A stretch of DNA of 53,453 nucleotides from Yinghuangia seranimata (GTDB lineage Bacteria; Actinomycetota; Actinomycetes; Streptomycetales; Streptomycetaceae), in the NCBI RefSeq assembly GCF_029953285.1, contig NZ_JASAOI010000087.1:1-53453 (forward strand), written 5' to 3'. The notes beneath the pieces were generated by a model. That model was given only the letters and a program-made list of their open reading frames with translations, did no database searches and had not been told where the DNA came from. Position numbers and translations under genes: made by a program. Positions 8,935 through 17,125 of this stretch are shown here, piece after piece. Numbering within the stretch: position 1 is the first letter of the stretch; each line of letters begins with the position of its first letter.

Positions 8935-9123
8935 GCACACTCCGCCCGCGACTCCACCGAGCAGCGCGCCACGTCTTGGCCTCCTCCGCCGACGCGGCAC
9001 CGCGATGTTCGTCCCGGGCGGCGCAACTGGCCTGACAGTCCCCGCCGTTCCCCTTGACGGGCCCGGTGGCTACATTCGTCTGACCGCACCGGGGCGTTGG
9101 GCCCCGCAGGTAGGGGGACTCTT

Positions 9124-10011
9124 TTGGCACGCCGCCGGGGCCGGGCGACCATGCCCGCCATCGCCGCACTGTTAACCACCGGCACACTCGTCGCGGCCTG
9201 CACGGCCACCGACGTCGCCGGCCCCGCGCACAAGGCCGGCCTCAGCGCCACACGCGACCCCACCCCGACGTGGACCTCGACCCGCGTCCCCGCCGACCCG
9301 TCGCACACCCCGCGCCCGACCGCCGCCGCGTCCTCCGGCCCTGCCTTCACCGTGCCGACCGTCCGGCCGACCGCCACCGGCGGCAGGCCCTCGCCCGAGG
9401 CCGACCGTTACGCCGAGGCCATGCTCACCGCACTGCGCGCCGCGCCCGGCGGCGAACACGTCCTGGGCGTCACCTACTGGCCGCAACCCCCGGGCTACGC
9501 CTACGCCGTCGTCACCGACCACCCCGGCGCCGACCAGTCCGACCGCTCCCAAGCCGCCCTCGTCGGCACGACCGCGATGCGGGTGCTGTCACGCCGAGTC
9601 CAGCTGTGGATGCGCGACACCCCGCCGCCCGGCCCGCTCCCGTCCGTCAGCGTCACCGGCCCCACCGGCATCGTCGCCCTCAGGATCGCCGGAGCCGAGA
9701 CCGATCCGGCCGAACAGGACGAGTCCACGCGGTACGCCGCCGACCTGCTCGCCTACCTGAAGACCACCCCGCAGGCCCCCCACATCACCGCCGCGGCCGT
9801 CCTCCCCATGCCGGACGACCCCGCCACCCCGGGCCAGACCCACAAGGCCGTCGTCCGCACCGACTACCCCGCCGGCCCCCTCCCCACCGCCGAAGCCGCC
9901 GCCCTCAAATCCGCAGTCGCCGACTGGCTCGCCGACCACCGCACCCCCCGCGGCATCCGAGCGTTCGAAATCCTCAACCTCGACCTCGGCCTGATCGTCG
10001 ACGCCTGGTGA
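9124..10011 (+). CDS. Putative lipoprotein, paralogue of the next gene
   Basis: 295 aa from a TTG start (9124-9126) chosen because a strong Shine-Dalgarno TAGGGGGA lies 5-6 nt upstream; ATG at 9151 is the alternative. The N-terminus has basic residues, a hydrophobic segment and the lipobox LVAAC. A Thr/Pro-rich linker follows, then two repeats of a module with the pattern ADRYAEAMLTALRAAPGGEHV. The same module recurs in the next gene, so the two are tandem duplicates. No enzymatic motif is seen; probably an exported, membrane-anchored protein of unknown function. Confidence 0.75.
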   Translation: MARRRGRATMPAIAALLTTGTLVAACTATDVAGPAHKAGLSATRDPTPTWTSTRVPADPSHTPRPTAAASSGPAFTVPTVRPTATGGRPSPEADRYAEAMLTALRAAPGGEHVLGVTYWPQPPGYAYAVVTDHPGADQSDRSQAALVGTTAMRVLSRRVQLWMRDTPPPGPLPSVSVTGPTGIVALRIAGAETDPAEQDESTRYAADLLAYLKTTPQAPHITAAAVLPMPDDPATPGQTHKAVVRTDYPAGPLPTAEAAALKSAVADWLADHRTPRGIRAFEILNLDLGLIVDAW

Positions 10012-10037
10012 CCCCGCCCCGACCGGAAGGACTCCCC

Positions 10038-10817
10038 ATGGCAGTCACCCGCCGGGCCGCGGCGCTCATCACCGCCGCCGTACTGGCCGCAGGACTCACC
10101 GCCTGCGACGGCGACGGCGGCGGGAAGACCCACGACGGCCAGCCGACCGCCCCCGCGAACGACCGCTCCAAGCGCCTCAGCGACCTGCTCACATTCCTGA
10201 AAGGCGGCTCCGACGGGGCGCACGTCAGCTCCCTCGAACTGCGCGAGGACAAGAAGTGGTACCGCGTGTTCGTCGGCACCGACCTGCCGGTCGTCCCCGA
10301 CGGCGACACCTCGGACACCGGGCGCGCGACCGACGCCACGGCCGACCGCATCGCGCGCCGCGCCCAGTTCTGGATCTGGGACCACCGCAGCGGCGGCGTC
10401 GAGATCGACGGCGTGATCGTCAACGCCGCCGGCTACTCCGACCTCGACGGGAAAGGCACATTGGCGCTGCGCCCGGGCCCCGGCAAAGGCCCCGACCGCG
10501 AGGAGGCCGACCGCTACGCCGCCGCGCTGCTCGCCTACCTCCGGGGCACACCCGCGGGCGCGCACGTCACCAAGGTGTACTCCGAGGCGTCCGGCAAGCT
10601 GTCCGAGCTGACCCTGCTGACCGACCTGCCCGCCGACCCCGGCGGCGGCCTGGTGGCGCCCGACGGGGCCACCGCGCTGGAGGCACCGCTCAAGGAGTGG
10701 GCGAAGCAGCATCCCGAGCACAAGTTCCTGCAGCTGTTCGTCCTCGACCGGGACTACGGCGTCGCGCACGTGCTGGTCTCGTCCGTGGACATGCCGGAGG
10801 CGTACGAACCGATGTGA
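10038..10817 (+). CDS. Putative lipoprotein, paralogue of the preceding gene
   Basis: 259 aa with signal peptide and lipobox LTAC near residue 20, preceded by GGAAGGA at 10025-10031. It holds two copies of the same module as its neighbour, for example ADRYAAALLAYLRGTPAGAH, each followed by a beta-rich stretch and a Trp-containing helix. It starts 26 nt after its paralogue, so the two are probably co-transcribed. Function unknown. Confidence 0.75.
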   Translation: MAVTRRAAALITAAVLAAGLTACDGDGGGKTHDGQPTAPANDRSKRLSDLLTFLKGGSDGAHVSSLELREDKKWYRVFVGTDLPVVPDGDTSDTGRATDATADRIARRAQFWIWDHRSGGVEIDGVIVNAAGYSDLDGKGTLALRPGPGKGPDREEADRYAAALLAYLRGTPAGAHVTKVYSEASGKLSELTLLTDLPADPGGGLVAPDGATALEAPLKEWAKQHPEHKFLQLFVLDRDYGVAHVLVSSVDMPEAYEPM

Positions 10818-10966
10818 CCAACCCGTGTGGTGTCCTTCGCGGCGACTGAGGCATGATCCTTGACTGTCACGGTCGGTTCGTTCGTGATCGATTCGAACGG
10901 GTTCGCGATTACGTTCGCACGACAATCCGGTGAACCGGCGGCGGGAACAGGGAGGGAAGCGCCACC

Positions 10967-11413
10967 ATGGCACGCATGCGCCAGAACACCGTCCCGTGGT
11001 GGCGATGGCGGGCCCAGGTCCGTTCCGCGCTGCACATGTTCGGGGACCCCGCGTTCCAGCAGGAGTGCTGGCTCGGCGGGCGGCCCGAGTACGGCACCGT
11101 GACCGATGCCGTGTACCGGCTCGTCGGCGACACGTGGCTCGACCGCTGGTCGGCCGCGACCTACATCGGCCGGATCTTCGTGGACGGCGACGAGGCCGAC
11201 GCCGTCGACCAGGCCGTCCTCGCGGTGCTCGGGGTCCTGCACGAGGTCGGCGAGGACGCCCCCGCCGCCGCGTACCTCGACCACCCCGGCTGGCCGCACG
11301 TCCTCCAGACCGCGCGCGCCGCGCACGAGCGGCTCTCCGCCGCCGACGAGGACGACGCCGCCCGCCGCCCCGACACCCTCGACGTGCTCCGTATCAGGAC
11401 CGGCGGGCGCTGA
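10967..11413 (+). CDS. SCO4402-like conserved protein of unknown function
   Basis: 148-aa soluble protein with many Trp and acidic residues (for example DTWLDRWSAATYIGRIFVDG) and no signal peptide. AGGGAGG lies about 10 nt upstream of the ATG. In Streptomyces coelicolor SCO4402 lies beside purU (SCO4403), and the same neighbour is seen here, which supports the call. The function of that family is not known to me. Confidence 0.7.
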   Translation: MARMRQNTVPWWRWRAQVRSALHMFGDPAFQQECWLGGRPEYGTVTDAVYRLVGDTWLDRWSAATYIGRIFVDGDEADAVDQAVLAVLGVLHEVGEDAPAAAYLDHPGWPHVLQTARAAHERLSAADEDDAARRPDTLDVLRIRTGGR

Positions 11414-11495
11414 CCACCCGGCGCGACGTGCGATCCTGTAGGACTACGCGCCCACGTGATCCGCACGTGGGCCGCACCCCGAGGAAGGCGCCGGC

Positions 11496-12422
11496 ATGTC
11501 CGACCAGCCCCTGCAGTCCGTACCGCTGACGGTCGACGGTGGAGCGGTCGGCGGCGGAGCCGGAGCCGGCGCGGCCGAGCAGTACGTGCTGACGCTCAGC
11601 TGCCCCGACAAGCGCGGCATCGTCCACGCCGTCGCCAGCTTCCTCATGATGACCGGCTGCAACATCGTCGACAGCCAGCAGTTCGGCGACCGCGACACCG
11701 GCCTGTTCTTCATGCGCGTGCACTTCACCGCCGAGGAGAACGTCACCCTCGACGCGCTGCGCGCCGGGTTCGCCGCCGTCGGCGCGTCCTTCCACATGGA
11801 CTGGCAGATGCACGACGCGGACGCCCGCATGCGCGTGATCGTCATGGTCAGCAAGTTCGGGCACTGCCTCAACGACCTGCTGTTCCGCGCCAGCATCGGC
11901 GCGCTGCCGATCGACATCGCCGCCGTCGTGTCCAACCACCGGGACTTCGAGGAACTGGTCGGCTCGTACGGCATCCCGTTCGAGCACATCCCGGTCACCC
12001 GCGACACCAAGCCGGAGGCCGAGGCCAAGCTGCTCGAGCTCGTGCGCGAGCTCGACGTCGAACTGGTCGTGCTGGCCCGCTACATGCAGGTGCTCTCCAA
12101 CGACCTGTGCAAGGAGCTGGAGGGGCGGGCGATCAACATCCACCACTCCTTCCTGCCGAGCTTCAAGGGCGCCAAGCCGTACCACCAGGCACACGCGCGC
12201 GGCGTCAAGCTGATCGGCGCGACCGCGCACTACGTGACCGCCGACCTCGACGAGGGGCCGATCATCGAGCAGGAGGTCGAGCGCGTCGACCACGCGGTCA
12301 CCCCCGAACAGCTCGTCGCCGTCGGCCGCGACGTCGAGTGCCAGGCGCTCTCGCGCGCCGTGAAGTGGCACAGCGAGCACCGCGTGCTCCGCAACGGCAG
12401 CCGCACGGTCGTCTTCGCCTGA
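11496..12422 (+). CDS. purU: Formyltetrahydrofolate deformylase
   Basis: 308-aa cytoplasmic enzyme hydrolysing 10-formyl-THF to THF and formate, balancing one-carbon pools. An N-terminal ACT domain (about 30-105, starting VLTLSCPDKRGIVHAVASFL) precedes a formyltransferase fold with the catalytic pattern INIHHSFLPSFKGAKPYHQA (Asn 214, His 216) and ADLDEGPIIEQE (Asp 252). The first ~25 residues are a Gly/Ala-rich extension. AGGAAGG lies 7-8 nt upstream of the ATG. Confidence 0.95.
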   Translation: MSDQPLQSVPLTVDGGAVGGGAGAGAAEQYVLTLSCPDKRGIVHAVASFLMMTGCNIVDSQQFGDRDTGLFFMRVHFTAEENVTLDALRAGFAAVGASFHMDWQMHDADARMRVIVMVSKFGHCLNDLLFRASIGALPIDIAAVVSNHRDFEELVGSYGIPFEHIPVTRDTKPEAEAKLLELVRELDVELVVLARYMQVLSNDLCKELEGRAINIHHSFLPSFKGAKPYHQAHARGVKLIGATAHYVTADLDEGPIIEQEVERVDHAVTPEQLVAVGRDVECQALSRAVKWHSEHRVLRNGSRTVVFA

Positions 12423-12449
12423 CGCCTGAAACCCGACGCCCGGCAGGTC

Positions 12450-12478
12450 CGCGGCGGCCCTAGTGCCGGGCCGCCGCG
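12450..12478. terminator. Hairpin terminator between convergent purU and the GIDE-domain gene
   Basis: Perfect 11-bp stem (12450-12460 with 12468-12478) and a 7-nt loop between converging genes; the stop of the leftward gene lies at the stem-loop boundary. There is no T-run, as is common in actinobacteria. Confidence 0.65.
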
Positions 12479-13227
12479 ACCAGGGCCACGACGCCGAACA
12501 GGCCCGACAGCGCGCCGAGGGCCCAGCCCGCCCGGGCCCGCAGGCACGTCCGGGCGACATCCTCCGGCGAACGCCGCGACACCACCATCGCCGGGCCGCC
12601 CAACACCGCCACCCCGTCGCTCCGCCGCACCACCCGTCCCGTGAGGAACACCCGCTCGCCCGGCACCAGGAGTGTCTCGGTGCGGTCGTACCGGGTCGCC
12701 CGCCGCACCCGCCGGGCCGCGCCGGCCGCGAAGTCCACCGCCACCACGCCGCCGACCCCGCCGAACCGCGGCGTCCCGGCGCCGCCGATGCTGTCCCGCA
12801 CCGACACCGGCAGCCGGTCGGCGCGCAGCCCGTCCGGATCGACCAGCACCGTGCCGGTGTCGTCGCGCAGCACGAACGTCCGCCGCGACGCCTTCGTCTC
12901 GGCCCGGCTCCGACCACGCCGCGCCGGGCGCAACTCCCCGACGTGCAAAGGCCCGTCGCCGTCGAAGTCCCGCACCGACAGCCGGTCGGCCTCGGCCCAG
13001 GACTCGACGACGGTGCTCGTGAACCACACACAGGAACGTCCCGACACCGGCGCGTACACCAGCCCGCCGGGCAGCGGCTCGACCACGCCGGCGACCGTGG
13101 CCCTGCCGCGGTGCGCGGCCGCGTCCTCGCAGGTCAACCGGGGGGTGCGGGTGGCCCATGGGGCGAACCGCGCGGCCGCGAAACCGACCACGGCGACAAC
13201 CAACGCGATGACCCCGAGTGTGACCAT
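12460..13227 (-). CDS. Membrane protein with GIDE (E3 ubiquitin ligase-like) domain
   Basis: 255 aa. An N-terminal membrane helix (about 1-20, VTLGVIALVVAVVGFAAARF) and a C-terminal one (about 230-252) enclose a soluble domain with the GIDE pattern: RGRATVAGVVEP, SGRSCVWFTSTVVESW, TFVLRDDTGTVLVDPDGL and a late GERVFLTGRVV. GIDE is known from mitochondrial MUL1; bacterial homologues lack the RING finger, and none is seen here, so ligase activity is not implied. The ATG at 13225-13227 was chosen because the helix begins there; the longer in-frame extension has no protein-like character. Confidence 0.75.
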   Translation of the reverse strand: MVTLGVIALVVAVVGFAAARFAPWATRTPRLTCEDAAAHRGRATVAGVVEPLPGGLVYAPVSGRSCVWFTSTVVESWAEADRLSVRDFDGDGPLHVGELRPARRGRSRAETKASRRTFVLRDDTGTVLVDPDGLRADRLPVSVRDSIGGAGTPRFGGVGGVVAVDFAAGAARRVRRATRYDRTETLLVPGERVFLTGRVVRRSDGVAVLGGPAMVVSRRSPEDVARTCLRARAGWALGALSGLFGVVALVAAARH

Positions 13228-13687
13228 GTGCCCCCAACATACGCGCGACCTGCGGAAAGTGTCACGGCGATCTTCACGCGTACGTGTAGCCCGAAAACCG
13301 TTTGCGGGCACGGCAGACCGCGTGGCTTCATGGAGCACGTCAACCACTGACGCGCGGCTCCGGAACACGTCCGTAGCAGCCGCGCCCCAAGGAGAGGAGC
13401 GGTCCGGTGCGGTTCCGCGAGTCCGGCCGACGCCCTGCCACCAGGGTGCAATCGGCCCGCCGCCGGTAACCCCGAACCCTCTTCTCCAGGGCGGCCGCTC
13501 TTCCACAGCGCGCCGCCCGAGGGGCCGCCCCGGCAGCGCCGGGTGCACGGTCCGGCGCCACGCCGGGACGGCCCCTCACCAGGGGTTGACCCCTACCCAG
13601 GCTTCGGGCGGTCACGGCCCACAGCGCTTCGCCGCGCACGTGACGCAGACTTGAACCGTATGAACCACACAGGAGTGTGAAGACCTC
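13228..13687. other. 460-bp gap without a convincing gene
   Basis: No open frame with protein-like composition. The 14-bp word AGGGGTTGACCCCT (13577-13590) is a near-perfect palindrome about 100 bp upstream of rtcB and could be an operator. The sequence just before rtcB (13650-13687) has lower GC and a weak AGGAGTGTGA site, fitting an rtcB promoter and leader. Confidence 0.4.
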
Positions 13688-14884
13688 ATGACGTACACCG
13701 AGATCGACGGCGCGCGCGACGTACCGATCCGCATGTGGACCGACCCGGCGACCGTCGAGGGCCAGGCCATGCAGCAGCTCCGCAACATCACGACGCTGCC
13801 GTGGCTGAAGGGCCTCGCGGTCATGCCGGACGTCCACTTCGGCAAGGGCGCGACGGTCGGCTCCGTCATCGCGATGAAGGACGCGGTCTGCCCGGCGGCG
13901 GTCGGCGTGGACATCGGCTGCGGGATGAGCGCGGTCAAGACGTCCCTGACGGTGAACGACCTGCCCGACGACCTGTCGAAGCTCCGCTCGAAGATCGAGC
14001 AGGCGATCCCGGTGGGCATGGGCCTGCACAGCGAGGCGGTCGACCCGTCGAAGGTCTACGGGCTGTCGTCCGCCGGCTGGGACGACTTCTGGGACCGCTT
14101 CGACGACGTCGCCGATTCGGTCAAATTCCGTCGCGAGCGTGCCACAAAGCAGATGGGAACGCTCGGCGGGGGCAACCACATGATCGAGTTGTGTCTTGCA
14201 ACTGATGGTTCCGTGTGGCTGATGCTGCACTCGGGTTCGCGCAACATCGGCAAGGAACTCGCCGAGCACCACATGGGCGTCGCACGGGCGTTGTCGCATA
14301 ACCAGGGCCTGGTCGACCGGGACTTGGCGGTGTTCCTCGCGAACACGCCGGAGATGGCGGACTACCGCTCGGACCTGTACTGGGCGCAGGAGTATGCGGC
14401 GCGCAACCGCGCAATCATGATGGCGCTGTTCCAGCAGGTCGTGCGCACCGAGTTCCGCAAGGCCAAGGTGACGTTCGGCGAGATGATCAACTGCCATCAC
14501 AACTACGTCTCGGAGGAGACGTACGACGGCATGGATCTGCTGGTCACCCGCAAGGGCGCGATCCGCGCGGGCAAGGGCGACATGGGAATCATCCCGGGCT
14601 CGATGGGGACGCGGTCCTACATCGTGCGCGGACTGGGCAACACGGCCGCGTTCAACTCGGCGTCGCACGGCGCGGGCCGCAAGATGAGCCGCAACGCGGC
14701 GAAGAAGCGGTTCACAGTGGCGGACCTGGCCGAGCAGACCAAGGGCGTAGAGTGCCGCAAGGACGCCGGCGTCGTGGACGAAATCCCCGGCGCCTACAAG
14801 GACATCGACAAGGTCATGGCCCAGCAGGCCGACCTGGTCGAGGTCGTGGCACAGATCAAGCAGGTCATCTGCATCAAGGGCTAG
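13688..14884 (+). CDS. rtcB: RNA-splicing ligase RtcB
   Basis: 398-aa GTP/Mn-dependent ligase joining 2',3'-cyclic phosphate (or 3'-phosphate) and 5'-OH RNA ends. Visible active-site elements: PDVHFGKGATVGSV, VDIGCGM (Asp 75, Cys 78), GGGNHMIE (Asn 163, His 164), LHSGSRNIGK (His 181), INCHHNYV (His 270/271) and the guanylylated His 327 in NSASHGAGRKMSR. The frame is intact. It is single, without rtcA or an rtcR-type regulator. The DNA for residues about 145-176 (14120-14215), which includes the GGGNH site, uses AT-richer codons than its surroundings. A homing endonuclease gene lies just downstream. Confidence 0.95.
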   Translation: MTYTEIDGARDVPIRMWTDPATVEGQAMQQLRNITTLPWLKGLAVMPDVHFGKGATVGSVIAMKDAVCPAAVGVDIGCGMSAVKTSLTVNDLPDDLSKLRSKIEQAIPVGMGLHSEAVDPSKVYGLSSAGWDDFWDRFDDVADSVKFRRERATKQMGTLGGGNHMIELCLATDGSVWLMLHSGSRNIGKELAEHHMGVARALSHNQGLVDRDLAVFLANTPEMADYRSDLYWAQEYAARNRAIMMALFQQVVRTEFRKAKVTFGEMINCHHNYVSEETYDGMDLLVTRKGAIRAGKGDMGIIPGSMGTRSYIVRGLGNTAAFNSASHGAGRKMSRNAAKKRFTVADLAEQTKGVECRKDAGVVDEIPGAYKDIDKVMAQQADLVEVVAQIKQVICIKG

Positions 14885-14995
14885 CGGCATGAAGGCGGGG
14901 GGCGGGCGTGGGCGGGGCCCCCCGTGTTGGTTTGGTATTTCGGGGTTTGGAACCCCCACAGACCCAGCAGGACAGCGGCACCACGGGCTAGCGGC
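14878..14995. repeat. 11-bp direct repeat spanning the rtcB stop codon
   Basis: GGGCTAGCGGC occurs at 14878-14888 (including the rtcB TAG) and again at 14985-14995, 107 bp apart. The segment between holds a 6-bp hairpin around 14942-14956. It lies between rtcB and the endonuclease gene and might mark an insertion or partial duplication. Confidence 0.5.
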
Positions 14996-15000
14996 TGCAC

Positions 15001-15032
15001 GGCGGGCGACGGCATTGCCGTCGCCCGCCTTT
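15001..15032. terminator. Strong rho-independent-type terminator after rtcB
   Basis: Arms of 14 nt (15001-15014 and 15016-15029) are perfectly complementary, followed by TTTG on the plus strand. It lies between rtcB and the convergent endonuclease gene and could serve both. Confidence 0.85.
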
Positions 15033-15041
15033 GTCGTATTG

Positions 15042-15683
15042 CTAGACGTCGTTTCGAACCCACGACTGAACAGCCCGAGCCTTCGCCGCTTTCCTGTTCA
15101 GCGCCAGCGCATTAGTCGGATAGAGGTTCCTTGCGATGCTCACAGCGTGCTCGTTGATGTAGATGACGTTATAGACGTTGTCGCGTCGATTCCTGCTGGG
15201 GCGACGAACAGAGCTGCCGAGCAGCTGGCAATGTGAGACGAAGTAGTCGGCGATCGCCTCGCTCGACGTCGTGAGGCTGATGAAGGGTTGACATTGCCCG
15301 GTGAAGCCGACTGACCCGTCAGCGTCCACCAGACCCCGCAGGTAGTCGCGTGGACGATGCGCGACGGCAGGGGGAACGATCGTCCCCGACTTGCGGCCGT
15401 ATGGCAGGCCCAGGGCATTTACCTTCGTCCGCCCTTCAAGCGAACACATGGTCCACACCGCGCTTGTAGCGCCTTCTTTGAAGTTCGTATTGCGGGTGCG
15501 TTCCCTGATGCTGCTGAAGTACGGGCAGAGCTCCTGGAATTGTTCCAGGATGTGCTTGTCGCCGACGGTGAGCTCGACCGACAGTCGGCCCTTGCGCCCA
15601 GGCCCGCGGTGTAGGTGCCCGTCCGCCTGCAGGAAGCCGAACATGTAGGAGTACTCGGGGCGTTGGAGATCCATGAATTCCAT
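15042..15683 (-). CDS. Free-standing LAGLIDADG homing endonuclease
   Basis: 213-aa predicted site-specific double-strand DNA nuclease. Two LAGLIDADG motifs are seen: MFGFLQADGHL (about residue 14-24) and YLRGLVDADGSVGF (about 125-138), each with the catalytic Asp, so it can act as a monomer. No intein splice junctions surround it and it is not inside another gene. GC is visibly lower than in its neighbours, pointing to transfer. The start is uncertain: ATG 15683 is used because the reading frame further up (a TTG at 15755) has no domain. Hairpins lie on both sides (15001-15032 and 15768-15836). Confidence 0.85.
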   Translation of the reverse strand: MEFMDLQRPEYSYMFGFLQADGHLHRGPGRKGRLSVELTVGDKHILEQFQELCPYFSSIRERTRNTNFKEGATSAVWTMCSLEGRTKVNALGLPYGRKSGTIVPPAVAHRPRDYLRGLVDADGSVGFTGQCQPFISLTTSSEAIADYFVSHCQLLGSSVRRPSRNRRDNVYNVIYINEHAVSIARNLYPTNALALNRKAAKARAVQSWVRNDV

Positions 15684-15767
15684 GGATCGACCATCCGTCT
15701 GCGAACTGGTGTTCGGCAGGCGAATGCCGGTTCGTTCACCTGTTCGGCCGAGCAAATAGAGGGGGTG

Positions 15768-15836
15768 CCGGACGGCGACGGGGTTGACGGCGGGTGCTCC
15801 CGTTACCCGCCGCCGGGGAAGGCCGTCGCCGTCCGG
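15768..15836. terminator. Nested hairpin downstream of the P450 gene
   Basis: Outer arms 15768-15781 and 15823-15836 are perfectly complementary (14 bp), enclosing a second GC-rich stem (about 15785-15813). It follows the stop of the leftward P450 gene and separates it from the endonuclease gene. The shared GGCGACGG core links it in sequence to the hairpin at 15001. Confidence 0.75.
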
Positions 15837-15857
15837 GGATTGTGGGGTCGGTGACCG

Positions 15858-17045
15858 TTAGAAGGTGACCGGCATTTCGGCTAGGTCGCGGATGAACGAG
15901 CTGGGGTGGTAGCGGAGTTCGGTTCCTTCGGCCAGGTTCAGGTCGGGGAGGCGCTTCAGGATCTCTTCGAAGGCGACGCGGATTTCGAGGCGGGCCAGGG
16001 AGGAACCCAGGCAGAAGTGCGGGCCGTTGCCGAAGGCGATGTGGTTGTTCGGGGTGCGGAAGGCGTTGAAGGTCTCGGGGTCGGCGAAGACCTCGGGGTC
16101 GCGGTTGGCGGCGCCGTACAGGAGCATGACGGTCTCGCCGGCCGGGATGGTGACGCCGGAGATCTCCACGTCGCGGGTGGTCTTGCGGGCCATGTTGACG
16201 ACGGGGGAGACCCAGCGCAGGCATTCCTCGACGGCGGTCGGGATGAGCGAGGGGTCCTCGCGGAGCCGGGCCATCTGGTCGGGGTGGGCGATGAGTTGGG
16301 CCAGACCGCCGGAGATCACGTTGCGGGTGGTCTCGTTGCCGCCGACGAGGAGCAGCAGGGACTCCCCGATCAGCTCGCTGAAGTCGAGCTTCTCGCCGTC
16401 GATCTCGGCGTGTACGAGGATGCCGATGAGGTCCTCGGTGCCGGGGTTGGCGCGGCGGTTCTCGATGACCTTGGTGGTGTACTCGACGTACTCGGTGAAG
16501 GCCTCGCCGGCCTTGTAGCTGAGTTCGCCGCCGTCGGAAAGCATGACCATCACGTCGGCCCAGTGCTGGAGCTGGTCGAGGTGGTCGTGCTCGACGCCGA
16601 GCAGCTCGCCGATCAGGGTCATCGGCAGCGGGGCGGCGAACTGCCGTACCAGGTCGGCGCGTCGCTCGGGCTGGGCGAGCATGCGGGCGATGAGCGTGGT
16701 GACGATCTCGCGAACGTGCTCTTCCATGGCGTTGATCTGCCGGGGCGTGAAGCCCTTGGAGACGAGCTTGCGGCGCCGGTAGTGCTGCGGGTCGTCCGAG
16801 TCGATCATGGACGGCTGCGGGCCGACCTTGGGCCGGGAGCCGGCCGCCGAGGAGAAGATCTCCGGGTTGCGTTCGGCGAAGGAGACGTCGGCGTGCCGGG
16901 TCAGGCCCCAGACGCCGGCTTCCTCGCTGTAGTACACGGGGGCGTTCTCGCGCAGCCACGCGTAGTCGGCGTACGGGTCGCCCGCGTACCAGTCGCGGTC
17001 GAGGAGATTTATGCGGCGCTCGGGCGCCGCGGTCGGCTCGGTCAT
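15858..17045 (-). CDS. Cytochrome P450
   Basis: 395-aa soluble bacterial P450. Motifs: I-helix LLLVGGNETTRN (about 231-242), where the usual A/G-G-x-D/E-T appears as GGNET; K-helix EECLR (Glu 274, Arg 277); haem loop FGNGPHFCLGSSLAR with Cys 345. It needs ferredoxin and reductase partners, none of which is encoded nearby. With the racemase, acyl-CoA synthetase and KstR-like regulator next door it probably hydroxylates a hydrophobic branched or sterol-like substrate, as CYP125/CYP142-type enzymes do in steroid degraders; the exact substrate cannot be read. The start is the ATG at 17043-17045; the longer frame overlaps the regulator gene and was not used. Confidence 0.92.
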   Translation of the reverse strand: MTEPTAAPERRINLLDRDWYAGDPYADYAWLRENAPVYYSEEAGVWGLTRHADVSFAERNPEIFSSAAGSRPKVGPQPSMIDSDDPQHYRRRKLVSKGFTPRQINAMEEHVREIVTTLIARMLAQPERRADLVRQFAAPLPMTLIGELLGVEHDHLDQLQHWADVMVMLSDGGELSYKAGEAFTEYVEYTTKVIENRRANPGTEDLIGILVHAEIDGEKLDFSELIGESLLLLVGGNETTRNVISGGLAQLIAHPDQMARLREDPSLIPTAVEECLRWVSPVVNMARKTTRDVEISGVTIPAGETVMLLYGAANRDPEVFADPETFNAFRTPNNHIAFGNGPHFCLGSSLARLEIRVAFEEILKRLPDLNLAEGTELRYHPSSFIRDLAEMPVTF

Positions 17046-17125
17046 GTGTCGGACCTCCGTGGGCGGATCCTGCGGTGTCACGTGTCGAGTGGGCCGGAGG
17101 CCTGGACGGGGGCCCCGGTCGGGCG

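Noticed and set aside
9054-9082. TTGACG plus TACATT as a sigma-70 promoter before the first lipoprotein
   Set aside because: Spacing between the two hexamers is only 11 bp, too short for a functional -35/-10 pair.
14938-14960. Possible tRNA or group I intron fragment between rtcB and the endonuclease gene
   Set aside because: Only a 6-bp hairpin is seen; no P7/P3 core or cloverleaf could be drawn.
15050-15072. tRNA T-arm-like TTCGAAC hairpin in the end of the endonuclease gene
   Set aside because: Loop is 9 nt instead of 7, and no acceptor, D or anticodon arm can be built around it; the bases are explained as coding sequence.
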